A DNA stretch of 64,000 nt, from NCBI RefSeq assembly GCF_031426495.1, contig NZ_JANPLK010000006.1, positions 25,453-89,452 of the forward strand. The letters are read 5' to 3'. The DNA is from Gemmatimonas sp. Its GTDB lineage: Bacteria > Gemmatimonadota > Gemmatimonadetes > Gemmatimonadales > Gemmatimonadaceae. Within the stretch, counting starts at the first letter, position 1; the number at the start of each line of letters is the position of its first letter. Positions 34,846-44,515 of the stretch are shown here, piece by piece. The translations under genes were made by a program, and so were the position numbers. The notes below the pieces were generated by a model, which was not told the origin of the DNA, searched no databases, and saw only the letters and a program-made list of their open reading frames with translations.

Positions 34846-37443
34846 TCAGAACCAAAAGGCGTGGGACGACGAAAAACTCGGATCGTGCGTGAAGAAGCGG
34901 TCCACCGGCAGCGCGTCTGACGGGAATTCGAAGTCCCCACGCGAGCCTAGCGCGGCGCCGGTTGGTGTCGGCTCGGCCGTGGTCAGGCCGGAGTTCCAAT
35001 CGGGCGTCGTCACGCCCAGCAGCCAGCGTACGAAGAAGTCGTTGCGTTTGCGTGTGCCTTGGGCGCCGGTGGCCCCATGGCCGCCATTGGGCACCACCAG
35101 CAGATCAAAGTCCTTGCCGGCGCGGATCAGCGCGTCGGCCACTTGCAGTGTGGACGACGGATCGACGTTGGTATCGAGCTCACCGACGGTGAGGTAGAGA
35201 TGGCCTTTCAGGTTCTTGGCTGCGCCGACGTTGGAATTGCTGTCGTAGTGTGCGCCCATCTCGCCCATCCACGCTTCGTTCCACCAGATCTTGTCCATGC
35301 GATTGTCGTGGCATCCGGAGTTTGCCACGGCGACATCGTAGAACTCCGGGAAGAAGAACACCGCACCGGCCGCGTTCTGACCACCGGCGGACGTGCCGTA
35401 GATCCCCACGCGATCGGTGTCGTACCACGCGTACTTCGTGTTGATCGCCTTGTGCCACACGATGCGATCGGGGAAGCCGGCATCCTTGAGGTTCTTCCAC
35501 GCCACGTCATGGAATTGCTTCGAGCGATTGCTCGTTCCCATGCCATCGACCTGCGCCAGTACGAAACCGAGTTCCGCCGTGGCCGAGAGATTCTGACCGC
35601 CCCCCCAGGCTTTCGGGACATGATTGTCATGGGGCCCGGCGTAGATCTGCTCGATCACCGGGTATTTCTTCTTCGCGTCGAACGTTACCGGACGCACGAT
35701 AAATCCCCAGATGTCCGTTGTGCCGTCACGGCCTTTCGCGACAAACACCTCCGGCGCGCGAAATCCGACCTTCACCGCCGCCGACATGTCGCCCTTCTCC
35801 AGCACGAGCGTGCGGCGGTCGTCGGCGCGCTTGAGCTCCACCACCGGTGGCATGTCGACCCGCGAGTACATGTCGATGTAGAACGTGCGATCGGGCGACC
35901 AGGTGATCGCGTGCGTACCGTTGGCTTCGGTGTACGCGACCAACCCCGTGCCATCGAAATTGATGCGATAAAAGTGCACGAAGTACGGGTCCTGCCCCGC
36001 GTTCATGCCACTGGCGCGGAAGAAGATCTGACGATTCGCCGCATCTACGCTGTCCACCCCGCGCATCACCCATTCGCCCTTCGTGATCTGGTTCTTCACC
36101 CGACCCGTTCGGCCGTCCATCAGATACAGGTGATTCCAGCCGTCGCGTTCGGATACCCACAACAGGTCATCGCCCGTGTAGCTGTTGCACGCGCCGCCGC
36201 CCTGTACCAGACGACAATTGGAGCCAAGGTCGTGTATGAAGTTGTGGCCGGCATCGCTATACATGAAGAAGCTCTTCGTCACCTCATCGACCATCGGCCG
36301 CACGGCGCCCGTATTCGCATCGACCTCGAGCACGCGGTACGTCATATGACCGCGCTGGTTGTAGTGAAATGCGTAGGCTCCATTGTCCTTGCGCCACACC
36401 GGCCGCGAGATCGCATACGGATTCGAAAACAGCGCCCGGTCGATCAGGATCTGACGCTTGGTTTCAACGTCGAAAATCGATGGCTGATTGGTGGCCAGCA
36501 CATCACCCGGCTTCGCGTAGTTCGATGCGAAGCCGCCAAGGCTGCGCGTATTCTCGGTTTTGGGCTGCAGCTGATCGGTGGGCGACGAGCGCACGAACGT
36601 GACCATGCGGTTGTAGCCCGGCACCTGTCGATACGCCACCAGCTTTCTCGAATCGGGCGACCATACGATCGAATTCTGCACGTACGCATCGCCTTCCGAC
36701 CCATCGGTACTCAGCAGCGTGTAGTTCGGTATCGCGTTCGGCGCAGCGTCGGAAACGAGCGCACTACGGATCGCGATGTTGTAGTTCTGCACGAAGGCCA
36801 CCAGGCGGCAATCGGGCGAGTGCACGCCGACATTCTCGGCCGGCTGCCCCTGCGCTGCACCGCCGCCACCTTGTCCCTGCGTCGCACCGCTGCAGCGGGC
36901 AGTGCCTCCGCGTGCCGCTGCCGCGCGATCACCTCCTCCACCGCCGTTTGCCACCGCGCCGCCTTCGCCTGTCGTGGCGCCACCGATACGCGTGCACGCC
37001 TCGCCGTTCACCGCGCAGCGATAGCGACCGTCGCTCGCATTCCCTTCGATCGCGGTACCGTTCTCTGCGAACACCACCGACGGAAACGGCAGCGTGATGT
37101 CGGTATAGCGCTGGCCGCTGGCGGCGGAGAGTCCCGCGGCGACCGCGGCGTGATCGAACGCGGGCTGTTTGCTCCAGTGATCGGCATCGACCTTCACGAA
37201 CCGGTGGCCGCCCGGTACCGAGACGCGATAGACGGCCTGGTTGGACCGGCCGATCCACGACAGGCCCGACGTGATTCCGGTGGTGAGGTTGGCAAACCGC
37301 TGGTTGATCGCAGCGGCTCGGCGATAGTCGGCGAGCGTACCCTGCGCGCTGACGACGCGGGTGGCGACCGACAACGCGACCGTCAGGGTCGAGAGCAGCT
37401 TCGCGCGCCGGATGGCACGTGAAGCAGGATGGTGCAGCGTCAT
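34846..37443 (-). CDS. Secreted prolyl-oligopeptidase-family (S9, DPP-IV-like) peptidase
   Basis: 865 aa, start at ATG 37443 with a GGAG Shine-Dalgarno. A signal peptide (to about VVSAQ) is followed by a beta-propeller domain (about 40-580) with a Gly/Ala/Gln-rich loop near residues 160-200, then the alpha/beta-hydrolase domain. The catalytic Ser lies in YGTSAGGQ (about 682), Asp in GELDTNVDP (about 757) and His in NGGHGATG (about 788). It probably cleaves dipeptides or short peptides outside the cytoplasm. The reading frame continues upstream to 37602, but the ribosome-binding site and signal peptide favour the internal start. Confidence 0.92.
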   Translation of the reverse strand: MTLHHPASRAIRRAKLLSTLTVALSVATRVVSAQGTLADYRRAAAINQRFANLTTGITSGLSWIGRSNQAVYRVSVPGGHRFVKVDADHWSKQPAFDHAAVAAGLSAASGQRYTDITLPFPSVVFAENGTAIEGNASDGRYRCAVNGEACTRIGGATTGEGGAVANGGGGGDRAAAARGGTARCSGATQGQGGGGAAQGQPAENVGVHSPDCRLVAFVQNYNIAIRSALVSDAAPNAIPNYTLLSTDGSEGDAYVQNSIVWSPDSRKLVAYRQVPGYNRMVTFVRSSPTDQLQPKTENTRSLGGFASNYAKPGDVLATNQPSIFDVETKRQILIDRALFSNPYAISRPVWRKDNGAYAFHYNQRGHMTYRVLEVDANTGAVRPMVDEVTKSFFMYSDAGHNFIHDLGSNCRLVQGGGACNSYTGDDLLWVSERDGWNHLYLMDGRTGRVKNQITKGEWVMRGVDSVDAANRQIFFRASGMNAGQDPYFVHFYRINFDGTGLVAYTEANGTHAITWSPDRTFYIDMYSRVDMPPVVELKRADDRRTLVLEKGDMSAAVKVGFRAPEVFVAKGRDGTTDIWGFIVRPVTFDAKKKYPVIEQIYAGPHDNHVPKAWGGGQNLSATAELGFVLAQVDGMGTSNRSKQFHDVAWKNLKDAGFPDRIVWHKAINTKYAWYDTDRVGIYGTSAGGQNAAGAVFFFPEFYDVAVANSGCHDNRMDKIWWNEAWMGEMGAHYDSNSNVGAAKNLKGHLYLTVGELDTNVDPSSTLQVADALIRAGKDFDLLVVPNGGHGATGAQGTRKRNDFFVRWLLGVTTPDWNSGLTTAEPTPTGAALGSRGDFEFPSDALPVDRFFTHDPSFSSSHAFWF

Positions 37444-37676
37444 CGAATCTCCTGTCTGGCTGTTGTCGCGTCGACCCGTGGCCACCGCGTGACGGGGCAC
37501 TGACGGTTCGAGTTGGCGTACGCACGGCGGCTCTGCGCAAAGCATATACAGTTTCGGAAGCGCTGGCTTGAAACAAAACGACGCGCTGGCTCGCTCGTAC
37601 ATGACGCGGGCATTGGCGCATCAAGCCGAATTCGCGGCGGTGCGAAATGTCCGTCCATCACACACCGGTAATCCTT

Positions 37677-37979
37677 ATGGCCAAGCTCGCCCTGTTCGTG
37701 CGGTTGCACGCGAAGTCCGGCCAGGAAACTGCGCTCGCCGACTTCCTCGCCAGCGCTCTACCCCTCGCCAACTCCGAGTCCGGTACCACGTCTTGGTTCG
37801 CGCTGCGTTTCGACGCATCCACTTTCGGCATCTTCGACACGTTCGACAACGACCAAGCTCGGCAGGCCCACCTGGGCGGCCCGATTGCAGCGGCGCTGAT
37901 GGCCAACGCCGAGGCGCTGCTGAGTGAGCCGCGGAAGATTGAGATGGTCGAGGTGATGGCGGCCAAGCTTCCGGGATAA
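37677..37979 (+). CDS. Antibiotic biosynthesis monooxygenase (ABM) domain protein
   Basis: 100 aa from ATG 37677. Single ferredoxin-like ABM domain: KLALFVRLHAKSGQETALADF at the N-terminus, then TSWFALRFDASTFGIFDTFDN and AHLGGPIAAALMANAEALL. Family members include quinol monooxygenases and heme-degrading-like proteins; the particular reaction cannot be told. An in-frame ATG 30 bp upstream is possible. It is divergent from the S9 peptidase gene. Confidence 0.85.
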   Translation: MAKLALFVRLHAKSGQETALADFLASALPLANSESGTTSWFALRFDASTFGIFDTFDNDQARQAHLGGPIAAALMANAEALLSEPRKIEMVEVMAAKLPG

Positions 37980-37984
37980 CTTGC

Positions 37985-38239
37985 CTATCGCCCCGGCGCG
38001 CTGACCACGGCAGCTCGCAGTTCTCCGCACCGATGTCGCATGCCGCGGGCGGCGGCATCGGGATACGAGAGGTAGGTCACGGAGAGCGAGTCGGCGTGGG
38101 TGCGCGCCCGCGCATAGGCTCGCTCGCACTCCGCCGCGTTCCGTACGGCGTGAATCGGCCCCAGCGCCAGTCGTGTCGCCAGCACGCCGAGCAACAGCAC
38201 CACGGCCGCACCGGCCGTAAATCGCATGGCGGTGTTCAT
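37985..38239 (-). CDS. Small membrane-anchored protein
   Basis: 84 aa. One transmembrane or signal-anchor helix (FTAGAAVVLLLGVLATRLAL) is followed by a short helical tail with two Cys (AAECERAY and RHRCGEL). The start overlaps the stop of the amine-oxidase gene (ATGA), and it ends 5 bp from the convergent ABM gene. I do not recognise the family. Translational coupling to the oxidase is likely. Confidence 0.55.
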   Translation of the reverse strand: MNTAMRFTAGAAVVLLLGVLATRLALGPIHAVRNAAECERAYARARTHADSLSVTYLSYPDAAARGMRHRCGELRAAVVSAPGR

Positions 38240-39816
38240 CGCGCCACCGCCAAAATCTCGCGCGCCGCGCGCTCGCCCGATTCCACGGCGCCCTCGAGGT
38301 AGCCCTGCGCATCGATCGACGTGTGCTCGCCGCAGAAGTGGCAGCTACCTACGACCTCGCCCTCGGCTCCGGCGAATCTCGTATACTGACCCACCCGGTA
38401 GTACGAGTACGACCCCAACGACCACGGATTACGCGGCCAGTCGTCGAACGTGCTCACCCCAGTGTATGCTGCGGTGAGTCCCGGCATCACCGGCTCGATA
38501 CGCGTGAGAAATTCTGTCGCGAGCGCTGATGACAGCCGCCCGCTCTGCGCACCGGTCACGTTGCCTCCTGTGTAGTTGACCAGGATGCCTTTGGCACCGG
38601 GCTGCGCACGCGTCACCTCCCACGTCGCCTGGTAGCCGCGATCGCTGAAGCTGTCGCCATTCCCGCCGAGGGTGCGCCAATGCCGTGTGTTGAATTGCAG
38701 CGCGAGTTTAGCGTTGCGACCCATGCCGAGTTCCGCAATGGCGCGACGCTTCACCTCGGGAAAGTTGGCACCACCGATGTCTACGCGTTCCCGTAACACC
38801 GAGAACGGCAACGCCAGCACGACGCGGTCGGCCAGCACCGGCGCACCACCATCAAAATCGAGCGTCCATCGTGATCCCGTCGCGCGCACTGCGATGAGCG
38901 CGCGCGACGTCTCGACCTGACCGCTCAATCCCGCCGCCATGCGCGCGACGAGCTGGTCGTTGCCGCCGCGTACCTTGGACTTTTCGTTGGACGGGCCGAA
39001 CAGTCGCAGCTGTCCCTGTCCGACGCCGCCGAGCAGATACACGAGGTTGAGGGCGGCCTGGTCGGTGCTCTCTGCGCCGTATTCGATGTTGTAGGCCACA
39101 TCGAGCAGCTTTCCGACGCGCGAGCTCATGCCACCGGGGACGCGCGTGGCGATCCAGTCGCGAATGCTCAGCGCGTCGAGCTCACGGCCGCGCGCGGTGG
39201 ACTGCGTGTAGAGTGTCGGATAGCCCGCTTCGACGTAGTCGCGCTTGAGTGGCTGCCACACAGCTTTGAGGTCTTCCACCGCTTGCCGGTAGCTATAGGG
39301 CGCGCCGTCGAACCAGAGCTGCAGCTCGGTGCCGTTAGCCTCCGCGGCGAGCACGTTGTCCAACACGAGTCCCAGCTCCTGTGCCAAGTGCCGGATCGCG
39401 GTGTGCCCTTGGTCGATCAACTCACCGCCGTGCTCCGCGATCTGTGCGCCGAAGCCGGCGCGGTTTGACCAGCAACGCCCGCCGAGGCGCGTATTCGCTT
39501 CGTACACCGTGGCGGCGATGCCCTGCGCCTTCAAACGCCAGGCGCAGGTGAGGCCGGCGAGCCCGGCGCCGATCACCACCACCCGTTCCGTGCTCGTAGT
39601 CTTCGAACCGCGTAGCGTGGGCGCAATTCCTGTGGGCGACAGGTCGCGACAGCCCGCCACGAGGGCGCCCGTGGTGAGCCCGGCGGCGCCGACAAAGGCA
39701 CGTCGCGTGAAGGTGCGACCGGCGATCGACCGCTCTCCCTCCCCCTTCGGCGGTGAACCGCTGTTCGCGGCCTCGGCGAGCGCGTCCGACAGGAATTGCA
39801 GCAGGGGTGTTCGCAT
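38236..39816 (-). CDS. Exported flavin-dependent amine oxidase
   Basis: 526 aa from ATG 39816. It has a twin-arginine-like signal (TFTRRAFVGAAGLTTGALVAGC, with a possible lipobox) followed by the dinucleotide-binding motif VVVIGAGLAGLTCAWRLKA (residue about 85) and GGRCWSNRAGFGAQIAEHGG, typical of monoamine oxidases. A C-terminal FAD-contact motif GSCHFCGEHTSIDAQGYLEG is present. Tat export and cofactor use fit each other. Substrate unknown. A longer N-terminal reading to 39891 lacks the signal at its start. Confidence 0.88.
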   Translation of the reverse strand: MRTPLLQFLSDALAEAANSGSPPKGEGERSIAGRTFTRRAFVGAAGLTTGALVAGCRDLSPTGIAPTLRGSKTTSTERVVVIGAGLAGLTCAWRLKAQGIAATVYEANTRLGGRCWSNRAGFGAQIAEHGGELIDQGHTAIRHLAQELGLVLDNVLAAEANGTELQLWFDGAPYSYRQAVEDLKAVWQPLKRDYVEAGYPTLYTQSTARGRELDALSIRDWIATRVPGGMSSRVGKLLDVAYNIEYGAESTDQAALNLVYLLGGVGQGQLRLFGPSNEKSKVRGGNDQLVARMAAGLSGQVETSRALIAVRATGSRWTLDFDGGAPVLADRVVLALPFSVLRERVDIGGANFPEVKRRAIAELGMGRNAKLALQFNTRHWRTLGGNGDSFSDRGYQATWEVTRAQPGAKGILVNYTGGNVTGAQSGRLSSALATEFLTRIEPVMPGLTAAYTGVSTFDDWPRNPWSLGSYSYYRVGQYTRFAGAEGEVVGSCHFCGEHTSIDAQGYLEGAVESGERAAREILAVAR

Positions 39817-40020
39817 GGCGGGGATCGGTGAGGGCGCGGGAGAGCGAGGGCGGCGGGCCGTCCATCTCCCGAAACGATGCGGCGAAATCACGTGCGGCGC
39901 GAGCTCATCCGCGAGTGAAGGGCGCTAGCGCAGAGCGGCCGGATGCTCAGTGCTCATTCCCCGGAGCACATTGTGGACGACCGAAGCCCATATTCATGCC
40001 CCTCATGAGCCAGAGGCTTG

Positions 40021-40076
40021 GCACCACGCACCACGCACCACGCACCACGCGCCACGCGCCACGCGCCACGCACCGA
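40021..40076 (+). repeat. 7-bp tandem repeat (GCACCAC/GCGCCAC)
   Basis: Four GCACCAC units, then three GCGCCAC units, then a partial. It lies in the 272-bp spacer between two minus-strand genes, outside coding sequence. Confidence 0.85.
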
Positions 40077-40088
40077 CCTTCCGGCGCA

Positions 40089-40721
40089 TCAGCACCAGGT
40101 CAGGCGGAGGGGAGTCGTCCCCGCCCATGGCATACCGAAGACGTCGATCGTCGTGAGGACATACGCGGTCGAGTCGTTCACCTCGACAGCCGCGAGGACG
40201 GACCGCGTAAACAGCGAGAACGTGCGCAGCGAGTCGGCGCTCGCCTGAGCACACTTGAGCTTCGCGACGGCGCGGCGCCAGGTGGCGTTGGGGTCCTGCG
40301 CTTCAAGCCAACGCACCGCGCCCTCTGCCGGTGTGAGCGCCTCGAGCGCGCGCAGCGACGTGATGCCGATGAAGTCCTGGGAGAAGTCGTCAAACGGCCG
40401 AGTCGCGCCGTAGCGACGCATTCTCTCGACCTGCCACTCCGCGACCGCGCACGGCATCGTCGAGTCCTGCGCCATCCGTGTCTCGACCGACATCGGTAGC
40501 TGCGCTCGGTTCATGCGGGCCACGTCCACCCGTTCCCGAAGGAGCCGCGCGAACGCGTCCATGTCGAGATACGCCGCAGCGCTCGCCCAACGCTCCGTGC
40601 GATTCGCGGCGTAGAAGCTGTCGGCCGCCGCCTTTGGTGCCAATGGGGTCTGGGCGTGTGCCTGAACCGCTGCGGTAGAAACCGCCGTGAAGATTACCAG
40701 CGCCAGCCATGTCCATTTCAT
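40089..40721 (-). CDS. Secreted protein of unknown function
   Basis: 210 aa from ATG 40721, with a signal peptide (LALVIFTAVSTAAVQAHAQ). The mature part is helical, with AADSFYAANRTERWASAAAYLD near the start and FSLFTRSVLAAVEVNDSTAYV near the end; there are Cys residues in MPCAVAEW and LKCAQAS. The start of the mature domain resembles SnoaL/nuclear-transport-factor-2-like accessory folds, but this is weak. The open frame extends upstream to 41000 through non-coding sequence. Confidence 0.6.
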   Translation of the reverse strand: MKWTWLALVIFTAVSTAAVQAHAQTPLAPKAAADSFYAANRTERWASAAAYLDMDAFARLLRERVDVARMNRAQLPMSVETRMAQDSTMPCAVAEWQVERMRRYGATRPFDDFSQDFIGITSLRALEALTPAEGAVRWLEAQDPNATWRRAVAKLKCAQASADSLRTFSLFTRSVLAAVEVNDSTAYVLTTIDVFGMPWAGTTPLRLTWC

Positions 40722-40818
40722 AGTGCCCCCGTCGATTTGACGATTCAGCCCTGCGCTCCAATCCCGCAACGCCCCACAACATGACGTAAAGCTGAGCGGA
40801 CATCTACACAAACCTGAA

Positions 40819-40849
40819 GCGCCCATCGTCTGCACAAGACGACGGGCGC
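40819..40849 (-). terminator. Hairpin terminator after glsB-like gene
   Basis: A 12-bp stem with one wobble (GCGCCCATCGTC / GACGACGGGCGC), just downstream of the gene ending at 40861. T-tract weak. Confidence 0.55.
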
Positions 40850-40860
40850 TCTTCACCACG

Positions 40861-41124
40861 TTACGCGCGGCCTCGTGGACCCGGCCTGAGCGCTCTGATG
40901 ATGAGCAACAACACCACGGCGCCAACAAACGCGACGGTGATGGTCGCGATGATGCCACTGAACGGTAGCGAGACACCGAGTGTGGCAAAGAGCCAGCCAC
41001 CTATGACGGCACCGACGATACCAACGATGATGTCACCGATCAATCCGTACCCGATGCCGCCTACCACCGCGCTGGCCAACAAGCCGGCAACGAGTCCAAC
41101 GACGATCCACGTAACAATGTCCAT
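40861..41124 (-). CDS. GlsB/YeaQ/YmgE family small membrane protein
   Basis: 87 aa with three transmembrane helices and the family pattern: IVGIVGAVIGGWLFATLGV in the middle, IGYGLIGDIIVG before it, and an Arg-rich C-terminus. These proteins are linked to general or acid stress in enterobacteria; molecular function is unknown. A hairpin terminator follows. Confidence 0.9.
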   Translation of the reverse strand: MDIVTWIVVGLVAGLLASAVVGGIGYGLIGDIIVGIVGAVIGGWLFATLGVSLPFSGIIATITVAFVGAVVLLLIIRALRPGPRGRA

Positions 41125-42052
41125 GCAGCACTCCGTGAGCCTGAGTCAAAAGCCGATACCGCAGTAGAGCGCACCCTGAGCAACCGCGCGCCCATCTCGC
41201 GAACCGGCATAAAAGCGGTAGCCTGTCGGTCGGACGCATCCAACGATGCGACTCTCTGCCGCGGCGGTCAATAGTACGAAGCGGGTTCAGTGCATGAATC
41301 GCGCCGTCACCAAGCGCAACTACGACCGGCAGCGGCACATACAGGGGCGGCGATTCCTCCGCGCCCAGACGCCGCCAAGGAGCCGCTGGGTCATTCGACC
41401 CGGGCCGCCCGACGCGCGGGAATGCACATTCTGCTCTGTCTGCCGAATCCCATTTTCCGGCTCGTCCCAGTCCTGGTCCTCACCCGGATCTCATGTGCTC
41501 CGCTGCCCTGCCCCAGTCGCCCGACCCGCTCCTCCCCGATCCCGACACGCTCGCCCCCGACCAGCTGCGTGACGCGCATCGGCTGCTGGCGGAGTCCAGC
41601 CGTTACGCCTTGCAAGGTGACGGTGGCACTCGAACGTGCGTCGCGAATCGGCACAATCGAAGTTGATGTGGTCGAAGCCAGCGTACAGGCCGATGGCCTC
41701 ATGGCCACGCCGATATCGAGCCCGCATTCGAATGCATTCTTCGCACCTACCGTCGCCGTCGGCGACGTCGATCAACGCTGGCGTTGGCTTGCTATTGTAC
41801 GCGGCGTCAATGTGACGCTCGACGATCCGCAACTCCACGGCCCGCTGAATGCAATCGTGCTCGTGTCGCGTCAGGCGGCATCGGAAGCGGCCTACGACGG
41901 CGACAAACGAGCGTGGTACGACGAAACTTTGGACCGGTGGCTTGTTCGCTCTTCTCGTGCTCGTTCGTTAGTCCTAATAACCGTGCACCTTGCTCGACAC
42001 GCTCGCCGAGACATGCGGCGAGCGTATCGAGGCCGGTACGCCACCCGCATCG
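41125..42052. other. Intergenic stretch with no confident gene
   Basis: About 930 bp between glsB-like and the F420-reductase-like gene. A plus-strand frame is open (41290-42171), but its N-terminal half is Pro/Ser/Arg rich, it overlaps the convergent gene, and no domain was recognised. In another frame, 41491 onward reads MCSAALPQSPDPLLPDPDT and stops soon. It could be an eroded gene; I make no call. Confidence 0.3.
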
Positions 42053-42994
42053 TCACGGAGATTGTGGCCCCATCGGCGGCAGGCGCCGCAGCCACTGTTC
42101 ACAGGTCGGCGCTGGCTCGCGCCGCGGAAACTTCGGAAGCTGCTTCAGTTCCGTGGGCTCTCCGAACTTGAAGTATTGCACCATGTCGAAGAAACAGGAG
42201 AAGGGAACGGTGGGCATCATCACCACCTGGTAGCCCTCTGCACGCCGCTGCTGTCCAGGGACATTGGCCAGTGTATTGAACGCGTCGAACAGACGCGCAA
42301 AGCGCAGGGGCCCGGCATCCCAAGGATCGACGCCGAGGTCGAATATCATGTTGGCCACCGTTTCGCGCGCCTGTGGATCGTTACCCGCGACGAACACCGT
42401 GGCGCGCATCTTCGTGAGCAGCGGGTCCATGAAGTAGACGATGTTCGGCAAGTTGATCCGAACCACGCGCATGGTCAGGTGCCGAGACTGTATGCGCTCC
42501 GCTTTCGCACTGTCGGATGTGAGTTCCTGGTAGCCATCCGGCGCCAGCTTCTTGTCGCCGCCGCTCACGTCGATGACGACTTTGCCGCTCAGGTCACCCA
42601 ACGTGCCCGCGACGTCAACGACTACTTCACCGGGGACCGCGAGGACGACCACTGGCGCCCGTGACGCCGCCTCGCGCTGACTGACCGCCGACGCGTTGGG
42701 CCCAGATTTCTGCACCAAGGCACGCACCACATCACGACCGGGGTCACGACTGCCGTAGATCACGCGATACCCGTGGGACCCCAGTGCCGGTCCGAGGGCG
42801 CCGGCGAGCGTGCCCGTGCCGATGATCGCGACGACCCCCTTCTCCGCTACGGGCGCCGGAGGGTTTTCGGCGGGGGCCTTTTCCGCAGGAGCCTTGTCGG
42901 CAGGAGGGGTTCCACAGGCTGACGCGATGGCCAATGCGGCGAGCACGATGTCGCGAAATTGGCGCGGTCGACGCATGCGAAGACGTGTGGGCAT
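42053..42994 (-). CDS. Lipoprotein with F420-dependent NADP reductase-like Rossmann fold
   Basis: 313 aa. The N-terminus has an exported-lipoprotein signal (ALAIASACG, Cys27) and a repeated APAEKAPAEN linker. A Rossmann domain follows with VVAIIGTGTLAGALGPALGS and YGSRDPGRDV, as in NADPH-dependent F420 reductases (COG2085), then RAPVVVLAVPGEVVVDVAG. An exported Rossmann protein is unusual, because NADP is scarce outside the cytoplasm. Either the predicted lipobox is misleading, or the fold binds something else. An alternative ATG lies at residue 7. Confidence 0.75.
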   Translation of the reverse strand: MPTRLRMRRPRQFRDIVLAALAIASACGTPPADKAPAEKAPAENPPAPVAEKGVVAIIGTGTLAGALGPALGSHGYRVIYGSRDPGRDVVRALVQKSGPNASAVSQREAASRAPVVVLAVPGEVVVDVAGTLGDLSGKVVIDVSGGDKKLAPDGYQELTSDSAKAERIQSRHLTMRVVRINLPNIVYFMDPLLTKMRATVFVAGNDPQARETVANMIFDLGVDPWDAGPLRFARLFDAFNTLANVPGQQRRAEGYQVVMMPTVPFSCFFDMVQYFKFGEPTELKQLPKFPRREPAPTCEQWLRRLPPMGPQSP

Positions 42995-43210
42995 TTGAGT
43001 GGAGTCTCTTGGTGTTGGGGACCCTGGCTTCCGGCGCGATCAGGCACCTGGCGAACACAACTTTCCGACGTCCGGGCAACGCTCTTCATTAAGCTGCACC
43101 GAAATGTCTCGGTCAGCGAGCGCGGCCGGTCGTTGAACGTCTCGACCGCGCTGGAATGCAACGTGTCACGTGGCGCTCGTCAACGCGGGTGGGTTCGGAT
43201 GGCGCTCGAG

Positions 43211-43455
43211 CTAAGACGCCGCCGTAGGCACCGCGAACTCCGCCTTGTAGTCCGGCGCGTACTGCGCGAAGCTACGTGGCACTTGGCCGGCGATGGTCTG
43301 GACGCTGTCGGTCATGCGCTCCGAGTAGCCCAGACGGAAGTACTCGAGAATCACCGAGGCCACGGCCGCAATGTCACGGGCGTCTACGAAACTCCCCTTC
43401 GCTTTGGCGACCGGTAGAAGAATCGCATTGGCCTGGACAGACAGCGCGCCAACGT
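43211..43455 (-). pseudogene. Remnant of NmrA-like NAD(P)-binding protein
   Basis: Only C-terminal sequence survives, in one frame: GSFVDARDIAAVAS joined to ILEYFRLGYSERMTDSVQTI and VPRSFAQYAPDYKAEF. These pieces are characteristic of NmrA/SDR proteins but normally have about 40-50 residues between them, so an internal deletion is likely. The N-terminal nucleotide-binding half is missing. Confidence 0.45.
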
Positions 43456-43531
43456 GGCCTCCTCCATGTCCTGGGGCGCGTGACGGGCCGCCCACCACAG
43501 GTATGTGGCGCGTTCGCGCTGTGCGTTTGCG

Positions 43532-44515
43532 TTACGTGGTGGCGTCGCCCGTAAGAATATCGCTCAACGTGTTGCGATCGATGTTTCCACCGGACACGAC
43601 ACACACCACGTTACCCGAGCCGGCCTTCCCGGCGAGCGCCGCCGCCACCGATGACGCGCCGGCGCCCTCCGACACCACGCGATTGCGTTCCACGAGCAAG
43701 CGCACCGCCGCCTCGACGTCGTGGAGCGATACCACGCACGATCCATCCAGCAGCGCCTTCGCGCGCGGCCACATGTCGTCGAGCACGCGACTACTGCCGA
43801 TGCCATCGACAAAGCTCGGCGTGTAGGTGATCGTCGTCGGTTCACCCGCCTGCAATGCGGCCGCGAGTGCTGCCGAGGTCTCCACCTCACTCGCCAGCGT
43901 CTTCGCCCCGGGACGTAGCGCGCGCAGGGCGGTCGCGATACCGCAAGCCAGCCCGCCTCCGCCATACGGAACGACCACGGTGTCCACGTCGGGAAGATCC
44001 TCGAGAATCTCCAGCCCGATCGTGCCATTCCCCGCCATTACGCGCGGATCGCTCACCGGATGGATGAACAGCCCGTCCATGCCGGCGTACCGATGCGAAG
44101 TCATCACCTGCCACCATTCGGCAAACGGCACGCGGATCACGTCTCCGCCGAGTCGGCGAATGGCATCGAGCTTCGTTTGCGGCGCGTGGTCCGGCACCAC
44201 GGCGGTGCATGACACGCCGCGTTCGCGCGCCATCCACGCCACACCCTGTGCCATGTTCCCGGCGCTGCAGGTGTACACGCCGCGCGCGAGCTCGGCCTCC
44301 GTGGCCATCGCGATCGCGTTCGCGGCGCCGCGAATCTTGAAGGCGCCGATCGGCTGCAAGTTCTCCAACTTGAGCCAGATCTCTCGCGGCGCGCCGTTGT
44401 AGTCGAGTGGTACATGCAGTCGCACCAACGGCGTGCGTACCGCCGCGCCGCGCACGCGATCGCGCGCCGCCTCGATGTGAGCCAGCGTGAGATCGGCGAA
44501 CATTGGCTCGCTCAC
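43532..44515 (-). CDS. PLP-dependent threonine/serine dehydratase family (EutB/BhcB-like)
   Basis: 327 aa, fold type II. The Schiff-base Lys is in GAFKIRGAANAIA (about residue 60), and the phosphate-binding loop is YGGGGLACG (about 185). Final motifs VSEGAGASSVAA and VVSGGNID are typical. The start overlaps the stop of the ornithine-cyclodeaminase-like gene (ATGA). That pair is known from ectoine/hydroxyectoine degradation (EutB/EutC) and from the beta-hydroxyaspartate cycle (BhcB/BhcD). Without the other pathway genes in view I cannot choose. Confidence 0.88.
   Translation of the reverse strand: MSEPMFADLTLAHIEAARDRVRGAAVRTPLVRLHVPLDYNGAPREIWLKLENLQPIGAFKIRGAANAIAMATEAELARGVYTCSAGNMAQGVAWMARERGVSCTAVVPDHAPQTKLDAIRRLGGDVIRVPFAEWWQVMTSHRYAGMDGLFIHPVSDPRVMAGNGTIGLEILEDLPDVDTVVVPYGGGGLACGIATALRALRPGAKTLASEVETSAALAAALQAGEPTTITYTPSFVDGIGSSRVLDDMWPRAKALLDGSCVVSLHDVEAAVRLLVERNRVVSEGAGASSVAAALAGKAGSGNVVCVVSGGNIDRNTLSDILTGDATT

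Noticed and set aside
35059..37422. 787-codon plus-strand frame opposite the S9 peptidase
   Set aside because: Extremely His/Arg rich, no start region or domain; the S9 catalytic triad on the minus strand is intact.
40021..40076. Possible CRISPR array
   Set aside because: Units are 7 bp and contiguous, with no spacers and no cas genes.
41290..42171. 293-codon plus-strand frame
   Set aside because: No recognised domain, first half Pro/Ser/Arg-rich, and it overlaps the well-supported reductase-like gene end; kept only as an uncalled stretch.
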